In this document: piece by piece, positions 12,699 to 40,000 of the stretch | Position numbering within the stretch: the stretch's first letter is position 1 | Layout: each line of letters starts with the position of its first letter | Source: Phoenix dactylifera | Taxonomy: Eukaryota > Streptophyta > Magnoliopsida > Arecales > Arecaceae | Assembly (NCBI RefSeq): GCF_009389715.1 | Contig: NW_024067838.1 | Location: 342,001 to 406,000, forward strand | Direction: 5' to 3' | DNA length: 64,000 nt | The notes under the pieces: model-generated | The model's database searches: none | Told to the model about the DNA's origin: nothing | Seen by the model: the letters and a program-made list of their open reading frames with translations, nothing else | Made by a program: the position numbers and the translations under genes

Positions 12699-13025
12699 TG
12701 GCGAAATCGACCCGAGCCCTAAAGAAAGTCGGAAGAGAAAAGGGAAGGGATTAGAGGAAGAACAAAGTGGGATTTTTAAGTTGGGAAAGAACTAATGGTG
12801 CCGGAGAATCACCGTCAGAGTTTAATTCCGCTACCTGGAGTGGAGGGGAGATGAGATTGGAGAAGGAGGAGCGGCGGGGAACGAGATGGCTGTGATGCGA
12901 ATGAATGAAGCTATCAAGGAAGGAACTGAAAAGCGGAAACGGGAAATCAGAGCGGTGAAAGGCTTCGGGGGGCCACTCGAAAGAGAAAGGGATTTACCAA
13001 AAAAAAAAAAAAGAGAAAGGGATTG

Positions 13026-13223
13026 GGTTGCATCTTTCGTGGAAATAAAGGATTGATCTTCTTTCGCGACATAGACCGTTGGATCGCGACCCGCACAGCT
13101 CTCAAAGCACTCCAAACTTCCTTTAGTCATCCGCTGCACGGCTCTCAAAGCGGTCCTTGGATGGTTTAACGGTGGATTTGTGAGAAGGAAGGTGAATCGT
13201 TCTTTCGTGCAGACGATACAACC
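13026..13223. mobile_element. Foldback MITE, copy A, upstream of GAUT1
   Basis: A 198-bp element with inverted ends: GGTTGCATCTTTCG on the left, and a right end whose complement reads GGTTGTATCGTCTGCACG. The inner arms also pair around the motif ACCGTTGGAT. It is clearly related to 16666-16851 (shared ends, shared ACCGTTGGATnG and CACAGCTC motifs, same order). No clear target duplication was found. It ends 328 bp upstream of the GAUT1 start codon. Confidence 0.7.
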
Positions 13224-14222
13224 TCTGGTAAATCATCTGAGTAGGTGACAACAAGATGATTTGACGGTCTGGAGTGTGGACTCGGATGATGCCATCAGAC
13301 TAGCGATGGTATAAGCATTTTCCAATCTTATATATTTTTTTATAAAATAAAATATTTTTTTATAAAATAAAAATGGTTAGTTATTATTTTTATAAAATAA
13401 AAAATTGGCTTTTTTTATTGATTCCTTAACAACATTCATCGAAAAGTAAAATATAACGCAAAATAAAATTAATTGAATTAGTGTAAAAGGAACTAGCATT
13501 ATTTCACATGTGCAAGAACCAATATCATTATTATTATTATTTTACTTCCATGTCTTGAGGCATATAAAATTCTGCCAAAAAAACCTTCCTAACTAGAGAA
13601 TTTATTTATAAAAAATATGAAGAGAATAAGTATTCGGATTAAAAAAAAAAAGAAAAAAAGAGAAACTAAATAGGAAAAGGATCAAGAAAACCTTTCCAAC
13701 TTATTATCAAAGCATGCATAATTAAATTAACTAAGGATTCATTTGTTTGAAGATAATCTGGTTCCACAAGAAATTTTTAAGCTTCCTCGAGATTGGATAT
13801 CGGAACTAGGAGTCTAGGATGCATCTTTTTATTTATATGATGACTTCTGAAAAATATTATCCAATGCACCTTTTGATAGCTCTCTCATAAAAGAAACAAA
13901 GCACGATCCTTAAATTGGTAGTGCATCTATCCATCCGTAAGGTGAGACCGTGAGAGGATGAGGATGGACATGAAGAAATCAGCAGAGATGGAAGCATGCC
14001 TTCAGCACTATGATGGCAAAAAATGATTCCATTCCTCTCCAGAGTTCAAAACACAGGAGTCCACGCAGATTGGAAGATGTGTTTAACTGTTCATTTCATT
14101 TGGTGTTTGAACGCCCTACCACGACGAGGTCAGTAGCGACGACAGGTAGTTACCCAGCTAACAAGGCCCAAGTCTATGTGGAGCATCCAATCATCGACAA
14201 GCATGCAATTTGATAACTTTAG
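13224..14222. other. Spacer between GAUT1 promoter and ANS 3' end
   Basis: AT-rich spacer. At 13333-13405 there are three imperfect copies of an AT unit containing TTTTATAAAATAAAA. No coding motif was found; the open frame at 14010-14213 resembles no family known to me. Confidence 0.6.
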
Positions 14223-14228
14223 TTTATT
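14223..14228 (-). terminator. Candidate poly(A) signal of ANS
   Basis: AATAAA on the minus strand, about 260 nt beyond the ANS stop codon, a usual plant 3' UTR length. Assigned by position and consensus only. Confidence 0.4.
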
Positions 14229-14488
14229 ATTTTATATTTTTTATTTCGAAAGATTCAAACTCGAGCACGACATCAAGCTTCATAAGGACGTGAGGGTTAT
14301 TATAGTAGAACATTCACGTAGCAACCAAGAAGGCAAAAGCTGACCACAACACGACAAAGAGTAGTTTGACCCCCTAGACGACGACAACATAAGTGACAAA
14401 AGGTTCACGACTCAACTCGGCCCGCATATCACAAGGCAAGAGAAATGGCTTGGACTTTGGAGTTCGAAAAGAGTACTGCAGTGCAACC

Positions 14489-16449
<1,961 letters not shown>

Positions 16450-16539
16450 CTAACGCACAAAGGGGAGGGCTTGTAAGTGTTTGAAGTGTTCGAAGGCTGG
16501 AATGCTGCTGCTGCTCCAATGGGAGGGCGTTCCGAGGCG

Positions 16540-16547
16540 TATATATA
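16540..16547 (-). promoter_or_regulatory. TATA box of ANS
   Basis: TATATATA on the minus strand, 127 bp upstream of the ANS start. This would give a leader of roughly 95 nt that includes the (GA)n run at 16414-16440. Confidence 0.65.
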
Positions 16548-16665
16548 GAGGGCTCGGAACATGGAAAACTAGGGGCGCCGGGAGCGGTTCGAGGAGAGCC
16601 AGAGCGCTGAGAAGGAGACGGATTGGTGGGACCGGCGCGACTGTCTGGTAGCAAGGACGGGCTCG

Positions 16666-16851
16666 GGTTGTATCTTTCGCGTGAAAGAATGATTGAACTT
16701 CATTCGCGATATGGACCGTTGGATTGAACACCACACAGCTCGCAAAGCATTTCAAACTCTCCGGCAAAGATCTCGAAGCGATCATTTCGGAATCCAACGG
16801 TGGATTCGAGCGAAGGAAGATGAATCCTTCTTTCGTGTGAAAGATACAACC
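16666..16851. mobile_element. Foldback MITE, copy B, upstream of ANS
   Basis: A 186-bp element with long imperfect inverted ends, about 42 bp and extendable to about 60 bp through the paired ACCGTTGGATT/AATCCAACGGT motifs. The outer ends read GGTTGTATCTTTCGCG and, complemented, GGTTGTATCTTTCACACG. It is related to 13026-13223 along its whole length. It begins 253 bp upstream of the ANS start codon and about 120 bp upstream of the TATA box. No coding capacity and no clear target duplication. Confidence 0.75.
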
Positions 16852-16931
16852 TCCGTTCTGTACGGAGGCGGGCGGCGCGAGGAATCTAGAAGGATGGAAA
16901 GAGATGGATTTGACTGGCGGATCGGGGCCCG

Positions 16932-16937
16932 CACGTG
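16932..16937. promoter_or_regulatory. G-box CACGTG upstream of ANS
   Basis: CACGTG lies about 520 bp upstream of the ANS start, just beyond MITE copy B. Anthocyanin genes are classically driven by MYB-bHLH-WDR complexes, whose bHLH member binds G/E-boxes. The site is a consensus match only. Confidence 0.35.
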
Positions 16938-17119
16938 GTTTACTACTAATTTTTCCTTTTCCACATCGAAAATCTTTTACGCTCAAAACTGCAATTCATA
17001 GATCCAACGTCACTTGCAGTAAAAAAATTAGACCAACCGAGACAGTGAGAGCGCATGACCACCAACCACGCTCGCTGCAACGCTCAATCCACGTCCCAGC
17101 TTCTAGATTTGTCCTTTTT

Positions 17120-17126
<7 letters not shown>

Positions 17127-17155
<29 letters not shown>
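17127..17155. repeat. (TA)n microsatellite
   Basis: Uninterrupted TA dinucleotides over about 29 bp in the intergenic region upstream of ANS. Confidence 0.9.
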
Positions 17156-17159
<4 letters not shown>

Positions 17160-17581
17160 TTTAATGATAGCCTTTTTTTCATTAAATAATGAATTTTATT
17201 AACTCAGTATCATCAAATAATGTTTCTACCACTTTCATGAAAGAGGTTTATACTACTTCAACTAAGATGGATCAAACCAGTTTGAGTGATTTCTCATCTC
17301 GCAGGATATGCAATTCGTCCGGCAAACCTCCTTCTCTTTAAACATTTTTGTTTGCCACTTTTGATCATCTACGTGCGTTTGTTATCTAGAAGAACAATGG
17401 TTAGGTTGCCACTGTTGACTCAATGAAAAACAGCAAAGTTTCCAATGAGATCGACATCCCCGTGTATTGCACCTTCCATGTGTGTTTTGGGGAATGAGTG
17501 CAATGCGTTCGTGTGCATGTTTTTAGTTGGTTTGGAGTGGGGGGGTCGTAAGTGGGTAGGGTGGTAAAAGTAAAAAAAATT

Positions 17582-17847
17582 AGATTTTAGAATTTGTGGA
17601 GCTAAATGGGATTCTAAAGCCTGTTACAGAAAATCGGACTTTCTTATCCTCGTTGAAATAATGCATTGCTTTTTTACACCTTAAAATCTATGTAATATAA
17701 CATATATTTTAATGTTTTTTTACATTAAATAGAATTTTAGGTGTACGTATAAAAGCAGTGCATTATTTCAGTAAGGTTTAAAGTCTGATTTTTCTGAAAA
17801 TGGGCTTTAAAATGTTATATGGCTCCACAAACTTGGACTCCAAAATC
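17582..17847. mobile_element. Near-palindromic foldback element
   Basis: The arm at about 17582-17690 matches the complement of about 17732-17847 with scattered substitutions and small indels. Shared blocks include TTTGTGGAGC, TCTAAAGCC/TTTAAAGCCC, GAAATAATGCA and CACCTAAAAT. The middle is about 40 bp and itself partly complementary. No coding capacity. MITE-like foldback element or old inverted duplication; the family is not identified. Confidence 0.6.
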
Positions 17848-18691
17848 CAGTTTGTAAAATTGGATTTTAGTATATTTTTAATTAAATTATATCTATATAG
17901 TCTATAGAATGGAAATACCATGTTTATTGGAGCTGATTACAAAATCGGACTTTAAAGTTCTATTTGCAAAACCAAAGTTCAATGTTCATTAATTAATTAG
18001 ATTATAAAGGCTAGTAAAAAAAAATGAACTTTCCTGGATCGAATACTTCAGGGTGGATCAGTGGATATATCGGAAAGTTCAATTTTTCAAGCCGGTAAAA
18101 TTCAAACCAATCAAACCATGCAAAGAACGACTCCATTCTTTGCTGCTTTGAGCAAATCTCTGGATTCACAATTAACTAGCAGAAGAGCTCAAATATCTCG
18201 AGCTACCTTTGGGTGAAAGGAAGATTTCAAATTCTTTTCTTTTGCGGGGCGGCTCACCTTGTCAATGCAATCCTCGCCTCTCTTTTTTCATTTTTTAACG
18301 TTCAGGCTTCCGGCATTGATCATCAACAAGATTGATGTATATCGAAATTTTTTTATGTTAGCATAATTTTAGAAATCACATAACAACTTATATAAGTCTA
18401 TATTATTTTTTTGGTTAGAGTGATCATGTATCGGTGAGTATTATTTTTCTTTGTTAGTATGATTTCTAAGAAATTACATAACAACTTATATTAACGAGTA
18501 TTATTTTTCTTTATTAACATGATCTTATACCATCCTTTATTATTTTTTTTGTATAAAGTCGGTACATAAATATATATAATCTTGAGATATACCGAATATG
18601 ATGAAACATAGAAATAAAGTTATTTTTCTCTTTCTTTCTTTTTTGTTTTTCACTTCTTCTACAAATTTTTTAACATGATGGTTTGCTTGCA

Positions 18692-18960
18692 GAAAGAGAA
18701 GGGAAGACTCAGAGTGAAGGATATTCAGCAATTAAATACCTCCCTTCTAGCCCAATGGGGTTGGAGAACGCTTTCAAAAGAGACTGACTTATGGAAAAAA
18801 TAAGTTTCATGTGCATATCATAGAAGGGTTAGACTATTACCTGCATTGTAAAGCCGAATTCATCACTATGTCGGCAACCCTTTTTTGGAGACAAAATTGG
18901 TTATGTGAGGCACCTCTTGAAACTATCTTCCCTACTCTCTTCACACTTTGACTTAGTCAA
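18692..18960 (+). pseudogene. LINE reverse-transcriptase tail, degraded
   Basis: The plus frame reads RLRVKDIQQLNTSLLAQWGW followed by RTLSKETDLW, the conserved segment just beyond the RT domain of plant non-LTR retrotransposons. It then runs into stops, so it is a dead fragment. Other LINE-like fragments follow on the same strand at 19479-20417, with a TRIM at 19199-19464 between them. Confidence 0.7.
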
Positions 18961-19198
18961 TGAAAGAATGGCATGGTGGCGGGCTATTACAATAGGAGAA
19001 CCAGAAGATGGAAAATCAGTTTGCCTCCTAATGCCTCCTCCGAAACTTGAGCAAAATACTTGCACCTGACGACTCTTTTAGGCATTGTTACCTTGGACCA
19101 TGAGGAAGACCAAATTAATAAACCTGTAGGTAGGGGTAAGTTCTCAACTGCCTCAACGTTTCATTTTCTAAACATATGTGATTAGTGATCATGATTCC

Positions 19199-19464
19199 TA
19201 TTGAAATCACCGCTTGTCCCAAAAAAAGGTAGATTTATTTATATATTTTATATTTTCTTACACTCTTCCTCAAATATGGGCCGGACTTTTCTTCAATAGA
19301 CGAGCCCAACATGTGAAATTTTTAATAATAGAATTAAAGAGTGCGGAGACAGGGTTAGAATTAAGGACCTCTGCTCTGATACCATGTTGAAATCATCACT
19401 TGTCCCAAAAACTTAAGTTGATAAGATTAGGTAGATTTATTTATATATTTTATATTTTTTTAGA
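19199..19464 (-). mobile_element. TRIM: miniature LTR retrotransposon with PBS, PPT and TSD
   Basis: Minus-strand order: 5' LTR 19464-19385, primer site TGGTATCAGAGC at 19384-19373 directly after the LTR end CAACA, a non-coding interior of about 100 bp, polypurine tract GAGGAAGAG at 19271-19263, and 3' LTR 19262-19199 starting TGTAAGAAAATA. The LTRs are similar but the 5' copy has about 14 bp more and a changed first dinucleotide. The element is flanked by ATTCC on both sides (19194-19198, 19465-19469), a 5-bp target duplication as LTR integrases make. It is too small to code for anything, so it would need proteins supplied by another element. Confidence 0.8.
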
Positions 19465-19478
19465 ATTCCAGATTTATT

Positions 19479-19720
19479 GCGGCTGGGGACGGTATATCTT
19501 CGATGAGTCTATGAGTCAGTGGTGCAGAGTTGAGAGCTGCATGGGAGGACAATATCTATATGCTAGATTGGTTCTAAGAGTGGATTATATCCATCTTGAA
19601 TGGGGTGCAGAAGGCGAACGGTACTGCTGACTAGGTTGTCGCCTTTGCTACGCACTATTTAGGAGAGTTCCACTGGGAGAGGCTCGATTCAACTCCTTAT
19701 TTCTTCAGTCGACTTCTTTC
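19479..19720 (+). pseudogene. LINE RNase H fragment, degraded
   Basis: Around 19600-19720 the plus strand reads KANGTAD, a stop, then VVAFATHYLGEFHWERLDS, the C-terminal end of the RNase H-like region of plant LINEs (typically ANxxADWxA...). It precedes the zinc-finger fragment at 19830, the reverse of normal order, so at least two LINE fragments are probably joined here. Confidence 0.55.
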
Positions 19721-19829
19721 TTTTTTTTCTTTTATGGGGGTGCTTATGGTGTTAGCTTTTTTTAAAAAAAAAAAAACAGCTTTGCACCAACTGTACGGAG
19801 TCTCTTCACTCTGAAAAAAAAATCAAATG

Positions 19830-20417
19830 CTTCTTACGGCTGTGCTGGAAAAATAAGCTCAACACAAGAGAGATCCTCGGCAAGAAACTCGGAAAAGCCT
19901 TGGGTGGATGTGCTATTTGTAACCACGCTTCGGAATCTACTCATCGTCTTTTCTCCAACTGCCCATTTCTTCTCAAGCATTCGAGAAGGCCATCTGTGCT
20001 GCATTCGGGGTGCTTCATCCTCAGTCATCATTCAAGTATGTATATGTTTGGATTGGATTAAACGGAATCTCTCTAAAAGAGTTCAACGTACCTATAATTC
20101 TGATGCTCCTGGCAGCCGTCGCATGGTCTTATTGGAGGGAACGCAATGCAAGATTATTTCTCCGAAAATCCTCTCCCTTGGTATCAGTTGCCACCGCGGT
20201 GTTGAATACTTTCAATGACTGGTCGTTGCTGTGTAAACGATCAGCACTCGCTGATGACTATGGACAGATATTGACAAAAAGTCAGGAGGCATTCAGAGAA
20301 GGCTATCCAACATCCGATACTTGCTTCTCATCCAACCCCATCGAAATCAATCCTTGCCTTCACTATCTAACAACTGTTCTTTGCCATTGCATCACTGTTC
20401 TTGATCTCCTTACATAG
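19830..20417 (+). pseudogene. LINE zf-RVT region, degraded
   Basis: From 19835 a plus frame reads WKNKLNTREILGKKLGKAL then CAICNHASESTHRLFSNCPF, the Cys-rich zf-RVT motif of plant LINEs. After a frame change the frame at 20010-20417 continues AAVAWSYWRERNARLF, the segment normally found after zf-RVT. The frame breaks and lack of an upstream RT show that it is inactive. Confidence 0.75.
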
Positions 20418-22571
20418 CGAAGGAACTTTTCTTCTTTGGCTGCTGTATCTCCTACAGTCTTTGGGCTGGTTTTGTTGTTCATCTTTTGATTTACCACTGT
20501 AGCTCACTTCCCCTCATCTTTAGATTTATGTTACTGTTTGTCGCCCATCTGTTCTGTCACTATGCTGACAGTTGGAAGGTTTTCTTCTATCTGAAACTCC
20601 CTCGTAAACTTTTTTCTTCTTAGTAAACAAGCGGGTGGCGTTTTTTCCACCTCCCTTGTAAACTCTATCCAAGACGTGAGCTCAGAGTCTCTGACTGCTA
20701 GGCCGAGGGGTGTGATCTCTGGAACAAGCCCTAATTCATGTTTTAAGCAGGAAGATCCAGTCACAGTCTATGAGTTGACTCATGATGAATGGTCCCCATT
20801 GGTAGGTAATTAAACCGGAACCATCCAGTTTGATATCGGAACTAGAAATTAAGAATCCTGACGCAGTGTAGCCCTTCTCAACGCTCTTAAAATCACTCCC
20901 AACCTTGTTGAGCATGAGGTTTACAACCACCATGAGATGCTTGCTAGTAGAAGACTATAGTCTTGAGACGATATCCTTTGGGATTTAAGGGGATGAGGTG
21001 TGACCATGGAATTGACCGCTTATTGTTATTTTCCCTCGAAACATTAGTAACTTTTTCTGTATTACCCATTACTTTGAGATGATTTACCCAAAATTATGTT
21101 GGACGAGTCGGCAAGCAAGAGGTGTATGGGGTTGGTTGGCAGCAAATTAGAAGGTTTGCACGACGCCATGTTGCCCGCTACCTTTTGAAGAAAGGTCATG
21201 ATGGAATGCGGCCACCAAGATCGGCTACCATTCATTCACATTATAATCTATTTTGACCCATACAAGACATCTGTCGTGCACCTTGAAAACTTACTTGTAG
21301 GGTTTTTTTTTTTTTTTTGCTAAAAACAGAAATATCATACATAACGTGTACGGATACAATCAAAAAAATCAAAAAGCAAAACATCACGAAGAGGACTAGG
21401 CAACTCCGCCTCCCCCACTCAGAGGTGGTCCTCCGAATGGTTGGTAACAAAAAAAACCACTCTAGATACATGCTTCGCCTAAAGCACCATCCTATAACAA
21501 ACTATGGCCCGAATATTCCTTAGCAGTGGGTGATATTTTTAGGTTCTCACTATAGACTAAGAGATTGTGACAAGGGTATCCTCCCAAAAGAAAGGCCAAA
21601 GTTTGTGGTAAATCACAAGGTTGCAGTCATGTCACATTCTCATCCTTGAGGAAAGATTAGGAAGACGCTTTGCCATTAGGGGAGGCACAGTAGGACTTTT
21701 CTCAGTAATCCTTGGGCTGAATATATTCACATTCTTAATGCTCAGGTATCAAGAATAATAGAAATTGTTAATGCATACTTAAAGTGGTGTATGATTACTT
21801 GATGCATTAGCTGAAGCAAATTTTCACAACGGTCAGTTAAGAATGTAACTAAAGATCACATTGTTACGAGGACATACCCTTGAGAGCCACGCAAAACATA
21901 TGTGAATACAAATCTTATACATCACTGATATTCTGGTAATTTAGCACATCAGAAACATGAAACATCAACCATTATTTCATGACAACCAACGCAATAACTA
22001 TGGTGAAACTGCAGGGGAAAGCACTTCAACACTTAGTACACTCAGAGAAGTCACCTAGCTGGACTTGCCCTAAACCCAGTCACAGCAATTCAGGTAATTC
22101 TGTAGTGTATCCAATTAATGCCCTCAACTGATATAAACATTGAATTGCAGCATTTGTTGCTTGCAAAGCTGGAGTTGCATATGAATTTGCACTTTAGAGC
22201 AAACCAAACACCAAGAAAGCCCTGATTGCAGGCAGCCTGGGTACAAAAAGACAGGCATTTCGCATTCCTTTCAATTTTCTCTGATTGTATTAGGACACAC
22301 AGGACGAGAATGATTGGATATAAGTGATTTTCAAATAGAATATGAAAAATATGCACCTTCTCTTATATTTACATGGGCACTGCTTCCTCTGCAACAAGCC
22401 TACCCCCAAAAAAGGCACCTGATTGATGGTAACATATAAATAACGAAGTGATGTGCAAGCCAATGAGTCCTGCATCGTGCATTGATCCTATAAAATGATA
22501 TTTTTTGGGGGAAAATGGACTCTCCATCATATACATATAAACTTGGCATAATCCCGAATTTTTCTGGTGAC
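20418..22571. other. Intergenic; possible LINE 3' end at 21301-21530
   Basis: No gene recognised. A T run at about 21303-21318 followed by non-coding sequence could be the poly(A)-tailed 3' end of a minus-strand retrosequence. The open frame at 20531-20764 (minus) shows no family motif. The 3' UTR of PGM should occupy roughly the last few hundred bases before 22572. Confidence 0.45.
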
Positions 22572-36816
<14,245 letters not shown>

Positions 36817-36959
36817 GGATCGTTCTGGAGCGCTGGAGCGCTGGATACGGGCCGAGATCAAAGACGGGGAGTTGGGGAACGGGATCGGATGCGGGGAGCG
36901 GAAGAGCTTCGTCCCGTGTGGCGCGCGAAACTCGAAGGAGGAGGAAGTGGGCTGCTCGC

Positions 36960-36967
36960 CACGTGTC
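36960..36967. promoter_or_regulatory. G-box/ABRE-like CACGTGTC upstream of PGM
   Basis: CACGTGTC lies about 145 bp upstream of the PGM start codon, and a second CACGTG occurs at 37050-37055. Two such cores close together are suggestive of bZIP/bHLH control. Consensus match only. Confidence 0.35.
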
Positions 36968-37099
36968 GTCCAGAAGAGTCTTGAAATCTCGCAGCGGTGG
37001 TGTCTATCCCTTCTGCTGCGGTTGCCAGGTGGCCGATGTGATCGATCGTCACGTGGGGTTCATGTACGAAGAAACCTAGTTCCTTTGGAAGTAAATTTT

Positions 37100-40000
37100 G
37101 GGTAAGAAATAAACAAGTAAATTTCTTGGACCAGCTATTTTTGACGTCAGCTTTCTGGCCAGCAGCACACGACAAAAAAAAAAAAAAAAGCCCAGTTGCA
37201 TGATTGCAGGAGCTTTACGCTCTAAACAAGGTTTAATAGCCCTTATAGCATTACAAAAGCCATCATAAAAGTAACTGTTAAAATGGGTTTCCTACCATTA
37301 TAACAGTCCGCCATGAAGTATGATGGCCTTTATATTTTCATTTCTACTACTTTGTAATAAAATTTATTTTTAAATTGAAATTTTTGTATTGATTCTCTCT
37401 CCTAAAAAGATTGTTGGGTGTAAAAAAATAATAATCTTATCAAATAAACTGTGGTTTGGAAAATAGCATTCCTTATCTTTTCATTATTGGTTGTTATTTC
37501 CTATTATAGTATTATGATGCCCAATATATAGCTATCACTATTTTAGCATAAAAAATTAAAATGATATATGGCCAATAACAATGTAAGTGGAAGCTTGTTT
37601 TTTTTTTTTTTTTTATGTAAAGAGAGGCAAAAGAGCCACTCAACTTTATTAAAGATTAATCGTATTTACAACAAAGATGAAAGGCACAGATGAGTTACAT
37701 TATCAAGAGAGGAGAGGAACATATGTGAGAAAAAAAGCTAAATGACTCCAAATCAAAGTCTGATATTCAGAATAGAAATTGCTAATGTTCGTAAGACAAA
37801 GCAATGAAGAAAAGAACCTCATCTAGACCAACAAACAGGAGCATTCATTGCCCGAAAGTTCCAAATAATTTCACAAAAATTTCTAGGCCAATACTTTTCT
37901 GCTATACCAGCCTCTTTTGAACATAAAGAGCCTTAATTTGCTGATCTTAAAAAACCAAGTTGTTGTACCCCTTTCCACATCGAAATGAAACTTTAAAAAA
38001 GCACCAGAATCTAAAATGGCCACAAGCTCTAAACTTTATAGAGAAGCTTGTTATAACAGAATAACACCATGGATGAAACCCTAGTTCTAAATGAGTTTTA
38101 ATTTTTATTTATATTTTAAAATGAAAGATAAGAATATAGTAGCATCAGGAATACTCTTGAGGGTTAATTGTTCCATATAATATATTTAAGAAATGATAAA
38201 AAATCTAAACTGCTATTGACAAAGAACACCATGGGCAAAGAGTGATCTTTATAAGATCATATAAATAATAGTTATTACTGATATATAAGGCAACCCGCAG
38301 AACAAAAATTTGCGCAGGAACAAAATATTCTCTTTTTGGGTGAATAAATGAACACAATACTCAGAATGTTGTGTAGACTGCAAGTGACAAAGAGCCCAGA
38401 ATTCTTAAAATTACAACACATATGTAAATTAAAAGGAGTATATGTGATCAATAAATGCCAAAAGTCTGCAAAAAGGGGAAAAAAGAAATAGTAATTAGTT
38501 GCCTGATAATTTATTCTGTAAGTTAAAAAATAATAAAGAAAGAAAGGAACTTCATTAGTATAATAAAGCGTAGGAGAGATACGACGAAAAAAAAATGTTG
38601 GAGGAATCATTTACTGTTCCATTTTGCTAGTGCTGAGATAGGACTGTGCAGAGAATAAATTTGAAAAATTGTAAGGGTTCTAGTTTCTTCAAGCATTCAA
38701 GCAACAGCTTGATCATTCTTTAAGCAGAGCAAGCATGTGAACTTCAATCTGAAGAACAAAATAAAACCCAAGTACTGCTCGGTAACCTTCAGTTTGAGAG
38801 CATGCTGCATACAAATTTACCAATTGCTGCACCTGATGGATTTTGGTGTTTCATCTTAATCTATTATTGTGATACAGAAAATAGCTTGTCAATAGGAAAA
38901 TTTTGCATGCGGACAGATGACAGCAAGATTCTTTAGACCGTGAGAGTGAATAATGAGAAGGGAAATGAGAACAACTCACTTACGCAAAGTTGTTGTACTA
39001 TGCGCTAGTGAAAATTAGATGCCTGAATGCACATTCTCACAGCCACCAAATCATACACAGATGAGAGGGCAAACCAGCAGTGAGCAAACAAAGGCAGCCA
39101 CAGAGAGGCCCAAAACTCTGTTTCACTCCAACTATTCATGAAAGTATGCCGAATTACTAAGAAAAGTAAAGACTAGGTGCTTGATCTTCATTCTAAAGCA
39201 TAAAATCGAAGTTCAATTATAGGTGATAAAGGAAAATGTTTTAATTCTAATAAACAAACAACTGCAATTTCGTTACCATGAGCATTCAGTTACTCGAGAT
39301 TACGCTGATCGCTGGGAGTTTCATGTGAAGAAATGACCATCATAAGAAAAGTGAAACAGATCTAACTAAGTAAAGCAATGTACAAAGCAAGCATAAACCA
39401 AATCTCTTCATTTCTCCCCATTCCACCATTAACGAGCTTGTTATCACTGCGATCTGCATACAGGCAGTCAACTTTGAAATTTTTTCCATGTAGATATTCT
39501 TAGATCTACACCTCCTTTTCCCTGTCCTTCTGATCATTGTTGAATAGGACACTGGCAACCACATCATTTCCAAGCACCTTTTTTTATTAGTTCAACTTCA
39601 GAGTTTATTCCAGTATGCTTTATAAAAAAATGGTACTCATGAAAAACTCTCCAATACTTGCTATAAGGGGACTCCAAAACAGTTAATAGTTGGATTGACC
39701 AGTATGAATAAAAGGGAGCTCATCTGTTCCTAATGGATATTTGAAGAAGCCAATAGTGCGGCTGATTGGATGGCAACTTTCATGGCTCGTCATGCTAGCT
39801 TCGTGATCTAAGAGTTTCGGGACTTATTCCCTACTCATTTTCGCAATATTTTGGCCTCTCATGCTTCTGCTTGTATGTATTCAAGGGTTGTATAATCTGT
39901 CATTCCAAACAAAAAGAAAAAGGAAGAAAGCATATTAGTTTTATCACTACACTAAATACATCATGAAAAGTCCAAGAAATCACAAGAAGGTAAAAATCAA

